DNA from: Candidatus Cloacimonadota bacterium
Lineage (GTDB): Bacteria; Cloacimonadota; Cloacimonadia; Cloacimonadales; TCS61
Length of the DNA stretch: 17,084 nt
NCBI GenBank assembly: GCA_030596265.1
Contig: JAUVKM010000013.1
Location: forward strand, 1-17,084
Direction: 5' to 3'
The notes beneath the pieces were generated by a model. It searched no databases and had not been told where the DNA came from. It saw nothing but the letters and a program-made list of their open reading frames with translations. Below, piece by piece: positions 6,051-14,580 of the stretch; position 1 is the stretch's first letter; every line of letters begins with the position of its first letter. Made by a program: the position numbers and the translations under genes.

Positions 6051-7220
6051 TCATAAATATTTTTTTGAGATTTCATTTAGCTTCTCGATCATGTCTGTTT
6101 TTTCCCAGGTAAACTCCGGAAGTTCTCTGCCAAAATGACCATAAGCTGCTGTTTTTTTATAGATCGGTCTTTTTAGTTTAAGATGATCAATTATCTGATG
6201 TGGTTTTAGTGAAAATATTTCTCTCACGATCTTATTTAAATTAATATCAGAGATCTTTCCCGTATTGAATGTATCTACCATTACAGAAACTGGATCAGCA
6301 ACACCAATGGCGTATGCAAGCTGCACCTCACATTCATCGGCAAGCCCAGAAGCAACAATATTCTTTGCGATGTATCTTGCCATATAAGAGGCACTTCTAT
6401 CTACTTTGGATGGGTCTTTTCCACTGAATGCACCACCACCATGACTTCCCTTTCCACCATAAGTATCCACAATGATCTTCCTACCTGTAAGTCCGGTATC
6501 AGCTTGTGGTCCACCCAAAACGAATCTTCCGGTTGGATTCACAAAGAATTTAGTATTTTCATCAATTAATTCTTTAGGAATAACAGGTTTGATCACATTT
6601 TTAATTATATCTTTTTTTATCTGATCCTGCTCAATTTCAGGAGTATGTTGTGTAGAAACCACAACTGCATCTACCCTTGATGGTTTATTATCAATATACT
6701 CTATCGTTACCTGAGTTTTACCATCCGGTCGAAGATAAGAAAGTGTTCTATCCTTGCGTACTTTTGCTAATCTTTGAGCGAGCTTATGTGCAAAAGCCGT
6801 TGTCATCGGCATCAATTCAGGAGTTTCGTTACAAGCATATCCAAACATCATCCCTTGATCTCCGGTACCTTGTTCATGATCTTTATAATCATCAACTCCA
6901 AGAGCAATATCCGAAGATTGTTTATCAATTGTTGTAAGCACTGCACAAGTTTGATAATCCATTCCAAAGTCTGAATCTGTGTACCCTATTTCCTTGATCG
7001 TGTCGCGAATTATTTTAGGAATATCCACATAACATGTTGTTGTTATTTCTCCACCGACAAGTGCCATACCCGTAGTAAGAAAGGTTTCGCAAGCAACACG
7101 TGCTTCTGGATCACATCTTAATATTGCATCTAATATTGCATCTGAAATCTGATCAGCCATCTTATCTGGATGACCTTCCGTAACTGATTCAGAAGTAAAT
7201 AAATGTTTCTCGTTTTTCAT
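6051..7220 (-). CDS. metK: S-adenosylmethionine synthetase
   Basis: Makes S-adenosylmethionine from methionine and ATP, releasing phosphate and pyrophosphate. The 389-residue cytosolic enzyme is full length. Family motifs are [19 protein letters not shown] at 10-28 with the ATP-site GHPDK, and [12 protein letters not shown] at 118-129. [18 protein letters not shown] follows at 231-248, and the P-loop-like [16 protein letters not shown] at 261-276. The second motif reads GTGDQG where most bacterial enzymes have GAGDQG, a mild substitution. AAAGGA precedes the ATG. It starts 17 nt after the ptsI stop and is followed by a strong terminator, so it is probably the last gene of the lptB operon. SAM is used by LipA (a radical-SAM enzyme) in the same unit. 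No SAM riboswitch can be present in the 17-nt leader. Confidence 0.97.
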   Translation of the reverse strand: MKNEKHLFTSESVTEGHPDKMADQISDAILDAILRCDPEARVACETFLTTGMALVGGEITTTCYVDIPKIIRDTIKEIGYTDSDFGMDYQTCAVLTTIDKQSSDIALGVDDYKDHEQGTGDQGMMFGYACNETPELMPMTTAFAHKLAQRLAKVRKDRTLSYLRPDGKTQVTIEYIDNKPSRVDAVVVSTQHTPEIEQDQIKKDIIKNVIKPVIPKELIDENTKFFVNPTGRFVLGGPQADTGLTGRKIIVDTYGGKGSHGGGAFSGKDPSKVDRSASYMARYIAKNIVASGLADECEVQLAYAIGVADPVSVMVDTFNTGKISDINLNKIVREIFSLKPHQIIDHLKLKRPIYKKTAAYGHFGRELPEFTWEKTDMIEKLNEISKKYL

Positions 7221-7237
7221 TATTTATCCTTTTAAAA

Positions 7238-8935
7238 TTAAATTAACTTATTAATCTCTTTTGATGTTTTGCAAGATAGTATTTCATCTAATTTTGATTT
7301 CATTTCAGTAATATTACAATCAAGAATTTCTTTTTTAATGATTAATAATCTTCCCGGGCTAACACTGAGCTCATCAACACCGAGTGCCAAAAGTAATTTC
7401 ACATATTTTTTCTCAGAAGCCATCTCACCGCAAACTGCAATTTTCTTACCCATTTTGTGTGCATTATCTACAGTAAGTTTTATTGATCTGATCACCGAAG
7501 GATGAGTTGCTTTATAATAATCGGAAATTGATTGATTGTCCCTGTCAACAGCTAAAGTATACTGAATTAGATCATTCGTTCCAATACTTAAGAAATCACA
7601 CTCCTCTGCAATTGAATCTGAAGTAATTACTGCAGAGGGGATCTCGATCATCGCACCAAGCTCCATATCAGCATTAAAAGCAATTCCTGTATTAATCAGC
7701 TCTTTACTACATGTCTCAATAATTTCTTTCACTTTTAATAATTCTTCCACACCTGATATCATTGGAAACATGATCTTGATATTTCCGTGAATATTTGCAC
7801 GTAGAATAGCTTTTATCTGCTGCTTAAAAATTGGAATATTCTGCAAAGATATTCTAATGCCGCGGCAACCCAAATTGGGATTTTCTTCATATGTAATATT
7901 TAAAATATTAGAGAGTTTATCACCACCAACGTCAATAGTACGGATGATCACAGAATTAGGTAAACACTGCTTTGCTATATCTTTATATATTTCAAATTGC
8001 TCTTCTTCACTAGGAAGATCTTCACGGTCTATGAACAGAAATTCCGTTCGGAAAAGTCCAATCCCAGCACTATTAAATTTTAAAACCTGATCGATTTCAT
8101 GTGGAATTTCTATATTACTCATCAATTTGATCTTTTTCCCATCTTTGGTTGTTGATTCTACATCAATCAATTTAAGAAGTCCTTTTCGAACTTTCTGTTC
8201 TTCCTTATAAATTGCTTGATACTTTTCCAACACACTTTTTGTAGGAGAAATAATTACATAACCATCATTTCCATCGATGATAATATCTTCCCCATCTTTA
8301 ATATTTCCCAGTAAACCTAGTGTATTCACTAACATTGGAAGATTCATAGAACGGGCGATAATACTACTATGCGAATTTCTACTACCTCGCTCTGTACATA
8401 AACCTTGAATATTTTTATCAAAAACCTTAGTCACAAAAGAAGGGGAAATATTTTCCATTAACAATATTGAATTTTCATCAACATCTTCCAAAACATCTTT
8501 TCTTTCATCCATAATGTGGCTTAATAATCTATACGCAACATCTTCAAAATCTATAACTCTGTGTGAAAGATACTTATTATTGATATTGCTAAAAATATCT
8601 ACAGCTTCAGTAAAATATGTATTGATGGCCTGTTCTAAACAGTTTTGATCTTCTGAAATAAGGTTGGATATTTTATTATTGAACTCAGGGTCTTGCAGGA
8701 TCAATTTGTGAGATTCTAAAATGTCTCTATTTTCTTGTGAATATGTATAATCTTGAATAAGTTTATCTAATTCATTAATAACAAATTCAACATCATTTTT
8801 AAAACGTGAAAGTTCAAATTTTATTTCGCTTTTTAAGATTTTCTTGCGCTCGATATAAAGCTCATGCTTTTGAATAATCTTTGCCTTACCAATTGCAACA
8901 CCGGAAGAAACTGAATTTCCTCTAATCTTTTTCAC
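7238..8935 (-). CDS. ptsI: PTS Enzyme I (phosphoenolpyruvate-protein phosphotransferase)
   Basis: Takes phosphate from PEP and passes it to HPr His15. The 565-residue protein is full length. The N-terminal domain carries the phosphorylated histidine, His189, in ERGSRNSHSSIIARSM. The PEP-binding barrel has GLFRTEFLF (Arg296), IRTIDVGGDK at 331-340, GCRGIR, IEIPSAV, and IGTNDLIQYTLAVDRDN at 451-467. The catalytic cysteine is Cys502 in AVCGEMAS. These positions equal the E. coli numbering, so no insertions separate the motifs. The start is a GTG with AGGT just upstream, five bases after the ptsH stop, so translation is probably coupled. No EIIA, EIIB or EIIC gene is visible, so the relay may serve regulation through HPr and HprK more than sugar uptake; permeases could lie elsewhere. 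Confidence 0.97.
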   Translation of the reverse strand: MKKIRGNSVSSGVAIGKAKIIQKHELYIERKKILKSEIKFELSRFKNDVEFVINELDKLIQDYTYSQENRDILESHKLILQDPEFNNKISNLISEDQNCLEQAINTYFTEAVDIFSNINNKYLSHRVIDFEDVAYRLLSHIMDERKDVLEDVDENSILLMENISPSFVTKVFDKNIQGLCTERGSRNSHSSIIARSMNLPMLVNTLGLLGNIKDGEDIIIDGNDGYVIISPTKSVLEKYQAIYKEEQKVRKGLLKLIDVESTTKDGKKIKLMSNIEIPHEIDQVLKFNSAGIGLFRTEFLFIDREDLPSEEEQFEIYKDIAKQCLPNSVIIRTIDVGGDKLSNILNITYEENPNLGCRGIRISLQNIPIFKQQIKAILRANIHGNIKIMFPMISGVEELLKVKEIIETCSKELINTGIAFNADMELGAMIEIPSAVITSDSIAEECDFLSIGTNDLIQYTLAVDRDNQSISDYYKATHPSVIRSIKLTVDNAHKMGKKIAVCGEMASEKKYVKLLLALGVDELSVSPGRLLIIKKEILDCNITEMKSKLDEILSCKTSKEINKLI

Positions 8936-8940
8936 TTTAC

Positions 8941-9207
8941 CTATTCTTCTCCAAATTTGCTTGCAAACATTTCAGAAATTTCTTTTATTAAAAATTCTTC
9001 GTCAACTCCATCAGCAACCAATTCTAGTTCTGAACCAAATTCTGCTGCTAAAGTCATTACACCCATAATACTTTTCCCATTAATTTCCATATCAGATTTT
9101 ACAATTTTAAATTCTGATCTATATTTTGTAGCAGCCTTCACGATCATTGTAGCCGGTCTGGCATGCATTCCAAGTTTATTAACAATCTTTATTGTTTTTC
9201 TTATCAT
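8941..9207 (-). CDS. ptsH: Phosphocarrier protein HPr
   Basis: Small cytosolic phosphocarrier of 88 residues. The active histidine is His15 in LGMHARPAT, phosphorylated by Enzyme I. Ser46 lies in INGKSIMGVM, the site recognised by HPr kinase/phosphorylase. Having both sites, with hprK directly upstream and ptsI directly downstream, gives an internally consistent three-gene module. It is HPr rather than NPr or a catabolite-only Crh-type paralogue, because His15 and Ser46 are both intact. The gap to hprK is 21 nt and to ptsI 5 nt. Its ribosome site is modest, AGGA about 12 bases before the ATG. Confidence 0.97.
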   Translation of the reverse strand: MIRKTIKIVNKLGMHARPATMIVKAATKYRSEFKIVKSDMEINGKSIMGVMTLAAEFGSELELVADGVDEEFLIKEISEMFASKFGEE

Positions 9208-9228
9208 ATTTTTTGAAATCCTATTTAT

Positions 9229-10194
9229 CTATTTCTTTTCCTCGACCTGTTTTTCACGTATTTTAGCTTTTCTTTTTAGATCTTCTTGTAGTTTATTTGT
9301 GTATTCTTGTGCAGCATCATATCCAAATAATTTAGAAATATGATTCATTGCAACCACTTCGATAATGACCGCAACATTTTTCCCGGGAGAAATTGGAAGA
9401 TAGATGATAGGGATCTTGTTTCCAAGTATATCTACAGAATTATTACTTAATCCGATCCTCTCATAATCCATATTATCTTTCCAAGGCATTAATTCGATCT
9501 GAACATCGATCCTTTTCTTCATCCTGACAGCTTGTATTCCAAACATTTTTGCAACATCAATAAGCCCTATCCCTCTTACTTCCATGAAGTGCCCATAGTT
9601 ATTTGTTGCACATCCAACCAGAATATCATCTTTTGAAGTTATCTTCACCACATCATCGGTTATCAGGCGTTGACCACGTTCAACCAATTCAAGTGCGCAT
9701 TCACTTTTCCCAATTCCACTTTTACCTGTTAAAAGAATTCCAACCCCAAAAACATCGGTTAATGTACCGTGAATTGTTTTTGATTCAGCAAAAACACTTT
9801 GTAAGTATATTCGTAGAGAATTAAAAAGTTTGTCTGTAGATAATCTTGATGAAAAAATCGGTATCATCATTTCATTAGCAAGGAATTCTATTTGTTTTGG
9901 AACAGAAAGTCCTTTAGTTATAATAATAGCCGGAATGTCATAAACAAGTGTTTCTTTGATGTTATTATAAAGAACTTCTTCTTTTAGAGATTGTAGATAG
10001 CTGATCTCGGTTTCACCAAATATTTGTATTCTGCTATATTCAAATCGGTCAAAATAGCCTGTTAGTGCAAGTCCTGGTCTATTCAAAAATGAAGTAGTAA
10101 TATAACCCTGCATTGTATTTGGATGAGTGATCAATGAAAGTGAAAGATCTTTTTTCTTTAGTTCATATAACTCTTTTATGCTCAATTTTTTCAT
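9229..10194 (-). CDS. hprK: HPr kinase/phosphorylase
   Basis: Phosphorylates HPr on Ser46 with ATP or pyrophosphate and removes it again, sensing energy and glycolytic state. From the ATG at 10194 the protein has 321 residues, the usual length. An open frame extends to a TTG at 10230, but that codon lies in the loop of a hairpin, and AGTAGGT sits just before the inner ATG, so I prefer the inner start. The N-terminal domain (1-130) includes FGETE at 59-63. The kinase domain has the catalytic His142 in IHGTLTDVFG, the Walker A loop GKSGIGKS at 157-164, the acidic pair Asp180-Asp181, the signature EVRGIGLIDV at 205-214, and PISPGKNVAVIIEVVA near 270. The Lys/Glu-rich tail of about 25 residues is variable in the family. 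It lies where E. coli has ptsN. Confidence 0.96.
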   Translation of the reverse strand: MKKLSIKELYELKKKDLSLSLITHPNTMQGYITTSFLNRPGLALTGYFDRFEYSRIQIFGETEISYLQSLKEEVLYNNIKETLVYDIPAIIITKGLSVPKQIEFLANEMMIPIFSSRLSTDKLFNSLRIYLQSVFAESKTIHGTLTDVFGVGILLTGKSGIGKSECALELVERGQRLITDDVVKITSKDDILVGCATNNYGHFMEVRGIGLIDVAKMFGIQAVRMKKRIDVQIELMPWKDNMDYERIGLSNNSVDILGNKIPIIYLPISPGKNVAVIIEVVAMNHISKLFGYDAAQEYTNKLQEDLKRKAKIREKQVEEKK

Positions 10195-10213
10195 ATTACC
10201 TACTTTTAATAGT

Positions 10214-10243
10214 GAACCCGTTCCCGTCAAGTGGAACGGGTTC
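10214..10243 (-). other. Perfect GC-rich hairpin between hpf and hprK
   Basis: GAACCCGTTCC and GGAACGGGTTC form a perfect 11-bp stem around an 8-nt loop, 12 nt after the hpf stop and about 20 nt before the hprK start. No U-tract follows on the minus strand, so it is not a typical terminator. It could be an RNA-processing or stability element within the message, or a dispersed palindromic repeat. Confidence 0.75.
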
Positions 10244-10255
10244 TATCTATGTCTT

Positions 10256-10780
10256 TTATGCCTCTATTAATTTATAATGTTCTTTATCTTTTTTCACTAG
10301 CACATTAATCCTATCAGTTTCCAAATTCTTAAATACCAAATACATACTATCTATATTATCAAATTTTTCCAGTGCGTCTTCAACTGTTAAATTCTCAGCT
10401 AATATCCTTTTTATTTTCACTACTTTTTTGCCTTCATTTCTTTCGATAAGATCTGCATAAACAAAATGAAGATTTTCCTTGAGGCTTTTCTTATTATGAT
10501 CTGCCCATTTATCTTTCATCTTCTTAATTTGCTGTTCCATTTTGTCAACAGCATTATCAATAGCAAGATACATATTTTTTTCGATAGCTTCACATTTTAA
10601 GTTATGCTTGGGTGCATGGACTATTAATTCAGCTTTGTTTCCATTCTTTTCTAACGAAAGAATAAAGTTAGCTGTCATTATATGATCAAAATACCTTTCC
10701 AATTTCACACAGGATCCATCAATATGATCTCTGATGGCATTTGTTAAGTCAAAGTGACGTGCAGTAATTGTAATTTGCAT
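10256..10780 (-). CDS. hpf: Ribosome hibernation promoting factor, long form
   Basis: Binds the 30S subunit and pairs 70S ribosomes into inactive 100S dimers in slow growth. At 174 residues it is the long type. The N-terminal S30AE domain (1-100) begins with MQITITARHFDLTNAIRDHI and includes the KLERYFD segment. The C-terminal dimerisation domain (about 115-174) has VEDALEKFDNIDSMYLVFKN and a tail ending EHYKLIEA, matching the usual FRN-x-NVVYRRKDGNYGLIE region, though more diverged. A good ribosome site, AAAGGAG, precedes the ATG. Its position downstream of rpoN is the classic one, here displaced by lpdA and lipA. A GC-rich hairpin separates it from hprK. Confidence 0.95.
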   Translation of the reverse strand: MQITITARHFDLTNAIRDHIDGSCVKLERYFDHIMTANFILSLEKNGNKAELIVHAPKHNLKCEAIEKNMYLAIDNAVDKMEQQIKKMKDKWADHNKKSLKENLHFVYADLIERNEGKKVVKIKRILAENLTVEDALEKFDNIDSMYLVFKNLETDRINVLVKKDKEHYKLIEA

Positions 10781-10818
10781 AATTATCTCCTTTTAATACT
10801 GCAGAAATGGAAAAAATC

Positions 10819-11697
10819 CTACAGCCTTTTGTTTAATATCTTCTTTGCCCGCTCTGCATGATATGAACTGCGTACAAGAGGAGCTGATTCAACAAATTTA
10901 AAACCCATTCTCTCACCCTCTTTTTTGTAGAATGCAAATGTATCCGGATGCATATATTCCACTACAGGATAATGCTCTTTAGATGGAGCCATGTATTGCC
11001 CAATTGTAATGATATCCACATCCACTTCACGCAATTTTCTCATAAGTTCAAGCACTTCAATTTTTGTTTCTCCAAGTCCAATCATGAAACCGCTTTTTGT
11101 AAGAATCGAGCTATCGGTATTTTTGGCTGTTTGAAGAACTCTCAATGACCGTTCAAAATCCGCCATTGGGCGAACAGCACTGTAAAGACGTGGAACAGTC
11201 TCGACATTATGATTCAATACATCCGGACCGGCAAGAACTATACTTTTTACCTGATCTAGATCACCCTTTAGATCCGAAATCAACAATTCAATTGCAATTT
11301 CAGGATCACAATTTTCTCTTATCTGTTTTATTACTTCAATAAAGTGGGAAGCACCTCCATCAGGAAGATCATCACGTGTTACCGTGGTAACAACAACATA
11401 TTTCAATCCCAATTCATTTGACAATTTCGCAATTGCTTTTGGTTCATTTATATCAGCAGGTTCAAGATTTTTCTTTGTTTTATCGATTGCACAAAAAGTG
11501 CAGTTTCTGGTACAGGTTTCTCCTAAGATCATGAAAGTTGCAGTACCATTCTCAAAACATTCACCCTGATTCGGGCATTTTGCACTTTCACATACAGTAT
11601 GAAGATTATATTTTCTCAATATATTTATTATTTCTCGTGCTTTTCTGGCGCCGAGTTTCTCAGACTTAAGCCATTTTGGCTTTCTCAATACTTCCAT
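10819..11697 (-). CDS. lipA: Lipoyl synthase (radical SAM)
   Basis: Inserts two sulfur atoms into protein-bound octanoyl groups to make the lipoyl cofactor. The 292-residue enzyme has both iron-sulfur sites. The auxiliary cluster is CESAKCPNQGEC (Cys36, Cys41, Cys47), and the radical-SAM CxxxCxxC is CTRNCTFC (Cys62, Cys66, Cys69). RSSYHAE near the C-terminus (276-282) provides the serine ligand to the auxiliary cluster. VTRDDLPDGGASHF and the SGFMIGLGET segment are also typical. AGGAAG precedes the ATG. It is 16 nt after lpdA, whose product works with lipoylated proteins, so the pair forms a lipoate unit. No lipB or lplA is present in the window. SAM for the reaction is supplied by MetK, encoded in the same run. 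Confidence 0.97.
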   Translation of the reverse strand: MEVLRKPKWLKSEKLGARKAREIINILRKYNLHTVCESAKCPNQGECFENGTATFMILGETCTRNCTFCAIDKTKKNLEPADINEPKAIAKLSNELGLKYVVVTTVTRDDLPDGGASHFIEVIKQIRENCDPEIAIELLISDLKGDLDQVKSIVLAGPDVLNHNVETVPRLYSAVRPMADFERSLRVLQTAKNTDSSILTKSGFMIGLGETKIEVLELMRKLREVDVDIITIGQYMAPSKEHYPVVEYMHPDTFAFYKKEGERMGFKFVESAPLVRSSYHAERAKKILNKRL

Positions 11698-11713
11698 ATC
11701 TTCCTAAAATAAC

Positions 11714-13111
11714 CTATATTTTATGTATTGCAAGTTTTTCCAGATCTTCAACAGCTTCCATCACAGCTTCTGATAATGTTGGATGTGCAAAAATAACTTT
11801 CTTCACATCATCTATGGTCGCATCTAAACCTACTAATATTCCAGCTTGAGCAATTAATTCTGCAGCTTGTGGACCAATAATATGAACTCCAATTATTTTA
11901 TTAGAATCTTCTAGTGCGATTACTTTCACAAAACCAAAAGTTGCTCCCAATCCGAGAGCTTTTCCATTTGCAGTGAATGGAAATTTTCCTATAATTACAT
12001 CTTGAAATATCTCTTCAGCTTCCTTTTGTGTATAGCCAATAGAAGCTATTTCCGGATTTGTGAATATGCAGGCTGGGATTTTTTTATAATCAAGATTGAT
12101 AATCTCAATATTTGTATTATTTATTTCATTTTGAATTATATCCGCCACAATTAGACCTTGCTTGCTAGCTGTGTGAGCCAACATAAGTTTACCTGTAACA
12201 TCACCAATTGCAAAAACATTCTCCAAATTTGTTTTCATCATTTTATCAATTCTCACAAACCCATTATCCATAGAAATATCACTATTTATAAATTTGATCT
12301 CCATAATAGGAACTCTGCCAACGCTTACCAAAACTTTATCGGCTTCACTTACTTTTCCGTTTGATAATTCAAGAAGAATATTATTTGGGGTTTCTTTATA
12401 ATTTTTTACTGCAGTTTTAAGATGTAGTTTTATCCCACTTCGTTTTAGGGTCATTCCCAATCTTTTAGATATATCAATATCTTCCATATCTATCAGATTT
12501 GGCAAGAATTCTACAATTTCTACTTCCACGCCCAATTGATTGTATATCGAAGCAAATTCACATCCAATAACACCACCACCGATAACTACTAATTTTTTAG
12601 GAAGTTCTTCCATTTTGAGAATGTCTCTGGAAGACAGGATATTCTTGCCATTACATTTCATGAAAGACAATTCTTTTGGTATAGAGCCTGTAGCAATTAC
12701 TACATAATCAGCAAAGAATTCTCCGCCGTCTGTAATAATTTTATATTTAGATCCGGTCTTCTCAATTTTCTTAACAGTTTCACGTATAATTTGGATATTC
12801 CTCTTCTTGAACATGAATTCAATACCGGAAACCAGTTTTTCTACAACTTCATTTTTTCTTTGCCATACTTTTTTATAATTAACGCTGGATCTTTCAATTG
12901 ATATTCCAAAATTCTCTGCTTCTTTGATCTCTGAATAAAGATCAGCAACTTTAACCAGAGACTTCGTGGGAATACATCCATGATTAAGACAAACTCCTCC
13001 AAGTCTCTCCTTTTCAAATACAGCAACATTGATTCCATACTGCTGAAGCCGTATAGCCGTAACGTATCCACCCGGTCCTCCACCAATAATTACAACCTTG
13101 AATCTATTCAC
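11714..13111 (-). CDS. lpdA: Dihydrolipoyl dehydrogenase (E3)
   Basis: Reoxidises dihydrolipoyl groups of 2-oxoacid dehydrogenases or the glycine cleavage H protein, reducing NAD+. The 465-residue flavoprotein has the FAD motif GGGPGGYVTA at 10-19 and the redox disulfide Cys41-Cys46 in GGVCLNHGCIPTK. The NAD-binding GGGVIGCEFA follows near 178, with AIGDVTGKLMLAHTA near 316-330. The C-terminal HPTLSE carries the catalytic His443-Glu448 pair. It starts with GTG, overlapping the rpoN stop by four bases, with AAGGAG inside the end of rpoN as ribosome site, so the two are translationally coupled. The 2-oxoacid dehydrogenase E1/E2 genes are not here. Its place between rpoN and hpf is unusual. Confidence 0.96.
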   Translation of the reverse strand: MNRFKVVIIGGGPGGYVTAIRLQQYGINVAVFEKERLGGVCLNHGCIPTKSLVKVADLYSEIKEAENFGISIERSSVNYKKVWQRKNEVVEKLVSGIEFMFKKRNIQIIRETVKKIEKTGSKYKIITDGGEFFADYVVIATGSIPKELSFMKCNGKNILSSRDILKMEELPKKLVVIGGGVIGCEFASIYNQLGVEVEIVEFLPNLIDMEDIDISKRLGMTLKRSGIKLHLKTAVKNYKETPNNILLELSNGKVSEADKVLVSVGRVPIMEIKFINSDISMDNGFVRIDKMMKTNLENVFAIGDVTGKLMLAHTASKQGLIVADIIQNEINNTNIEIINLDYKKIPACIFTNPEIASIGYTQKEAEEIFQDVIIGKFPFTANGKALGLGATFGFVKVIALEDSNKIIGVHIIGPQAAELIAQAGILVGLDATIDDVKKVIFAHPTLSEAVMEAVEDLEKLAIHKI

Positions 13112-14562
13112 TCTTTTCTCCTTAATCTACTATTAAGAATCCCTTTAGCTTTTCTATATTTTGCCACAACGCGGCGTGATACATAAATATTCATTTCCGC
13201 AAGCTTTTCTGCAATATCCTGATCACTTAAAGGATGAGTCTCATCTTCAGTATCTATCATTCTAGTAATTTTTTGTTCAACATTATGCCTTGAAACTGAA
13301 TTGTAATTATCGTCCTTACCTGCTTTACTGGTAAAGAAATCTTTCAGGCACATAATTCCAAAAGGTGTATCAGCATATTTTATGCGAACAACACGTGAGA
13401 TTGTAGATTCATTAACCTGAAGTTCCTGGGCAATATCAGAATAAGTAAGTGGTTTCAATACTCTATTCTCTCCGTAAAAAAAATCCGGTTGATGATGTAA
13501 AATGGATTTTGTAACACGCTCTAATGTCCTGCTGCGCAAATAAACTGATTTGATCAAAAACTTCGCTGAGTTAATCTTGCTTCTTACATAATTCAAAGCT
13601 TCTTTATCTTTTTTTACTTGCTGCAAGATCTTGTTGTATCTTCTACTCAAGCGTATCTTAGGAAATGAGTAATCATTTATTATAATTTCATATTCATTTC
13701 CGATACGTTTAATAATAACATCCGGGACAATATAGTTGGAATGATTAGTAAGAAGACGCAAACCAGGTTTTGGATCCAGTTTTGCGATCTGCCTTTTCCA
13801 ATTTAAAATGGTCGTAATACTTGTTCCAAAACTCGAAGCAATATTTTTATACCGCTTGTGAATGAGATCAGTAAAGTGATTAGAGATCAATATAATTATA
13901 TTCTCATTATGAAATTCAGGATCAAGTTGCGCTAATAGACATTCCTGGATATTTCTGGCAGTTATTCCACATGGTTCTAAATGAAGAAGCATTGAATGGA
14001 TTTCTCCTGCTCTTTCCAGTTCAATCCCAAATTCTTTTGCAACTTCTTCTATATCAAAATCCTTTGGTAAGAAACCATGAGCATCTATGCTATCAAACAA
14101 TTCATAAGCAAAATCAAATTCACCGTTATCAAGATTCAGCCTTTCAATCTGAAACACAAAAGCATCTTTTTTATCTTCTTGTTCTCTAACCATTTGATCG
14201 AAATTAATACCTTCTGTAGAAGGTGCACTGCCAGAACCTCCTTGGAAGTATTCTGAGTATGAATCTAATATTTCGCTTAGTTCTTTTGTCTCTTCCAGAG
14301 TTTTTTTCAACTCTTCATCTTCAGTCTCATTTTTTATATCTTCTTCAATCCTATCTTTTACTTTGTCATCTTTTTCCGGCGAAATATCTTCCTCATCTCG
14401 GTATTCTAGAAGTTCAAGCATTGGATTACTGATCATTTCTTGTTTCAAATGGGTTTCAAGCTGCATCAATGGCATCGCAAGCATCTCTAATGATTGAAGC
14501 ATTTTTGGTTTTAATAACAAGCTTTGTGTTTGCTTTTGAACTAATGTTTGCTTAAATTTCAT
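13108..14562 (-). CDS. rpoN: RNA polymerase sigma-54 factor
   Basis: Alternative sigma factor that recognises -24/-12 promoters and needs AAA+ activators. The 484-residue protein has the expected three parts. The N-terminal activator-contact region is rich in Gln and Leu (KQTLVQKQTQSLLLKPKMLQ). A strongly acidic linker lies at about 53-125, longer than average. The core-binding and DNA-binding domains follow, with the HTH near YSDIAQELQVNESTISRVV and the C-terminal RpoN box SRRVVAKYRKAKGI at about 462-475 (usual form ARRTVAKYR). It follows lptB by 18 nt, the order conserved in many Gram-negatives, and its end overlaps lpdA. No enhancer-binding activator gene is in the window, and I saw no -24/-12 site clear enough to report. 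Confidence 0.96.
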   Translation of the reverse strand: MKFKQTLVQKQTQSLLLKPKMLQSLEMLAMPLMQLETHLKQEMISNPMLELLEYRDEEDISPEKDDKVKDRIEEDIKNETEDEELKKTLEETKELSEILDSYSEYFQGGSGSAPSTEGINFDQMVREQEDKKDAFVFQIERLNLDNGEFDFAYELFDSIDAHGFLPKDFDIEEVAKEFGIELERAGEIHSMLLHLEPCGITARNIQECLLAQLDPEFHNENIIILISNHFTDLIHKRYKNIASSFGTSITTILNWKRQIAKLDPKPGLRLLTNHSNYIVPDVIIKRIGNEYEIIINDYSFPKIRLSRRYNKILQQVKKDKEALNYVRSKINSAKFLIKSVYLRSRTLERVTKSILHHQPDFFYGENRVLKPLTYSDIAQELQVNESTISRVVRIKYADTPFGIMCLKDFFTSKAGKDDNYNSVSRHNVEQKITRMIDTEDETHPLSDQDIAEKLAEMNIYVSRRVVAKYRKAKGILNSRLRRKE

Positions 14563-14580
14563 TATTGCTTACTCTTTTTT

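Noticed and set aside
10195..10230. Upstream TTG start for hprK
   Set aside because: The codon is in a hairpin loop, the added 12 residues are not family-like, and an AGTAGGT site precedes the inner ATG.
10214..10243. Hairpin as an intrinsic terminator after hpf
   Set aside because: No run of U follows the stem on the minus strand; the next bases are ACTATTAAAAG.
12841..13086. Minus-strand frame inside lpdA
   Set aside because: Out of frame with a fully conserved enzyme; translation has no family features.
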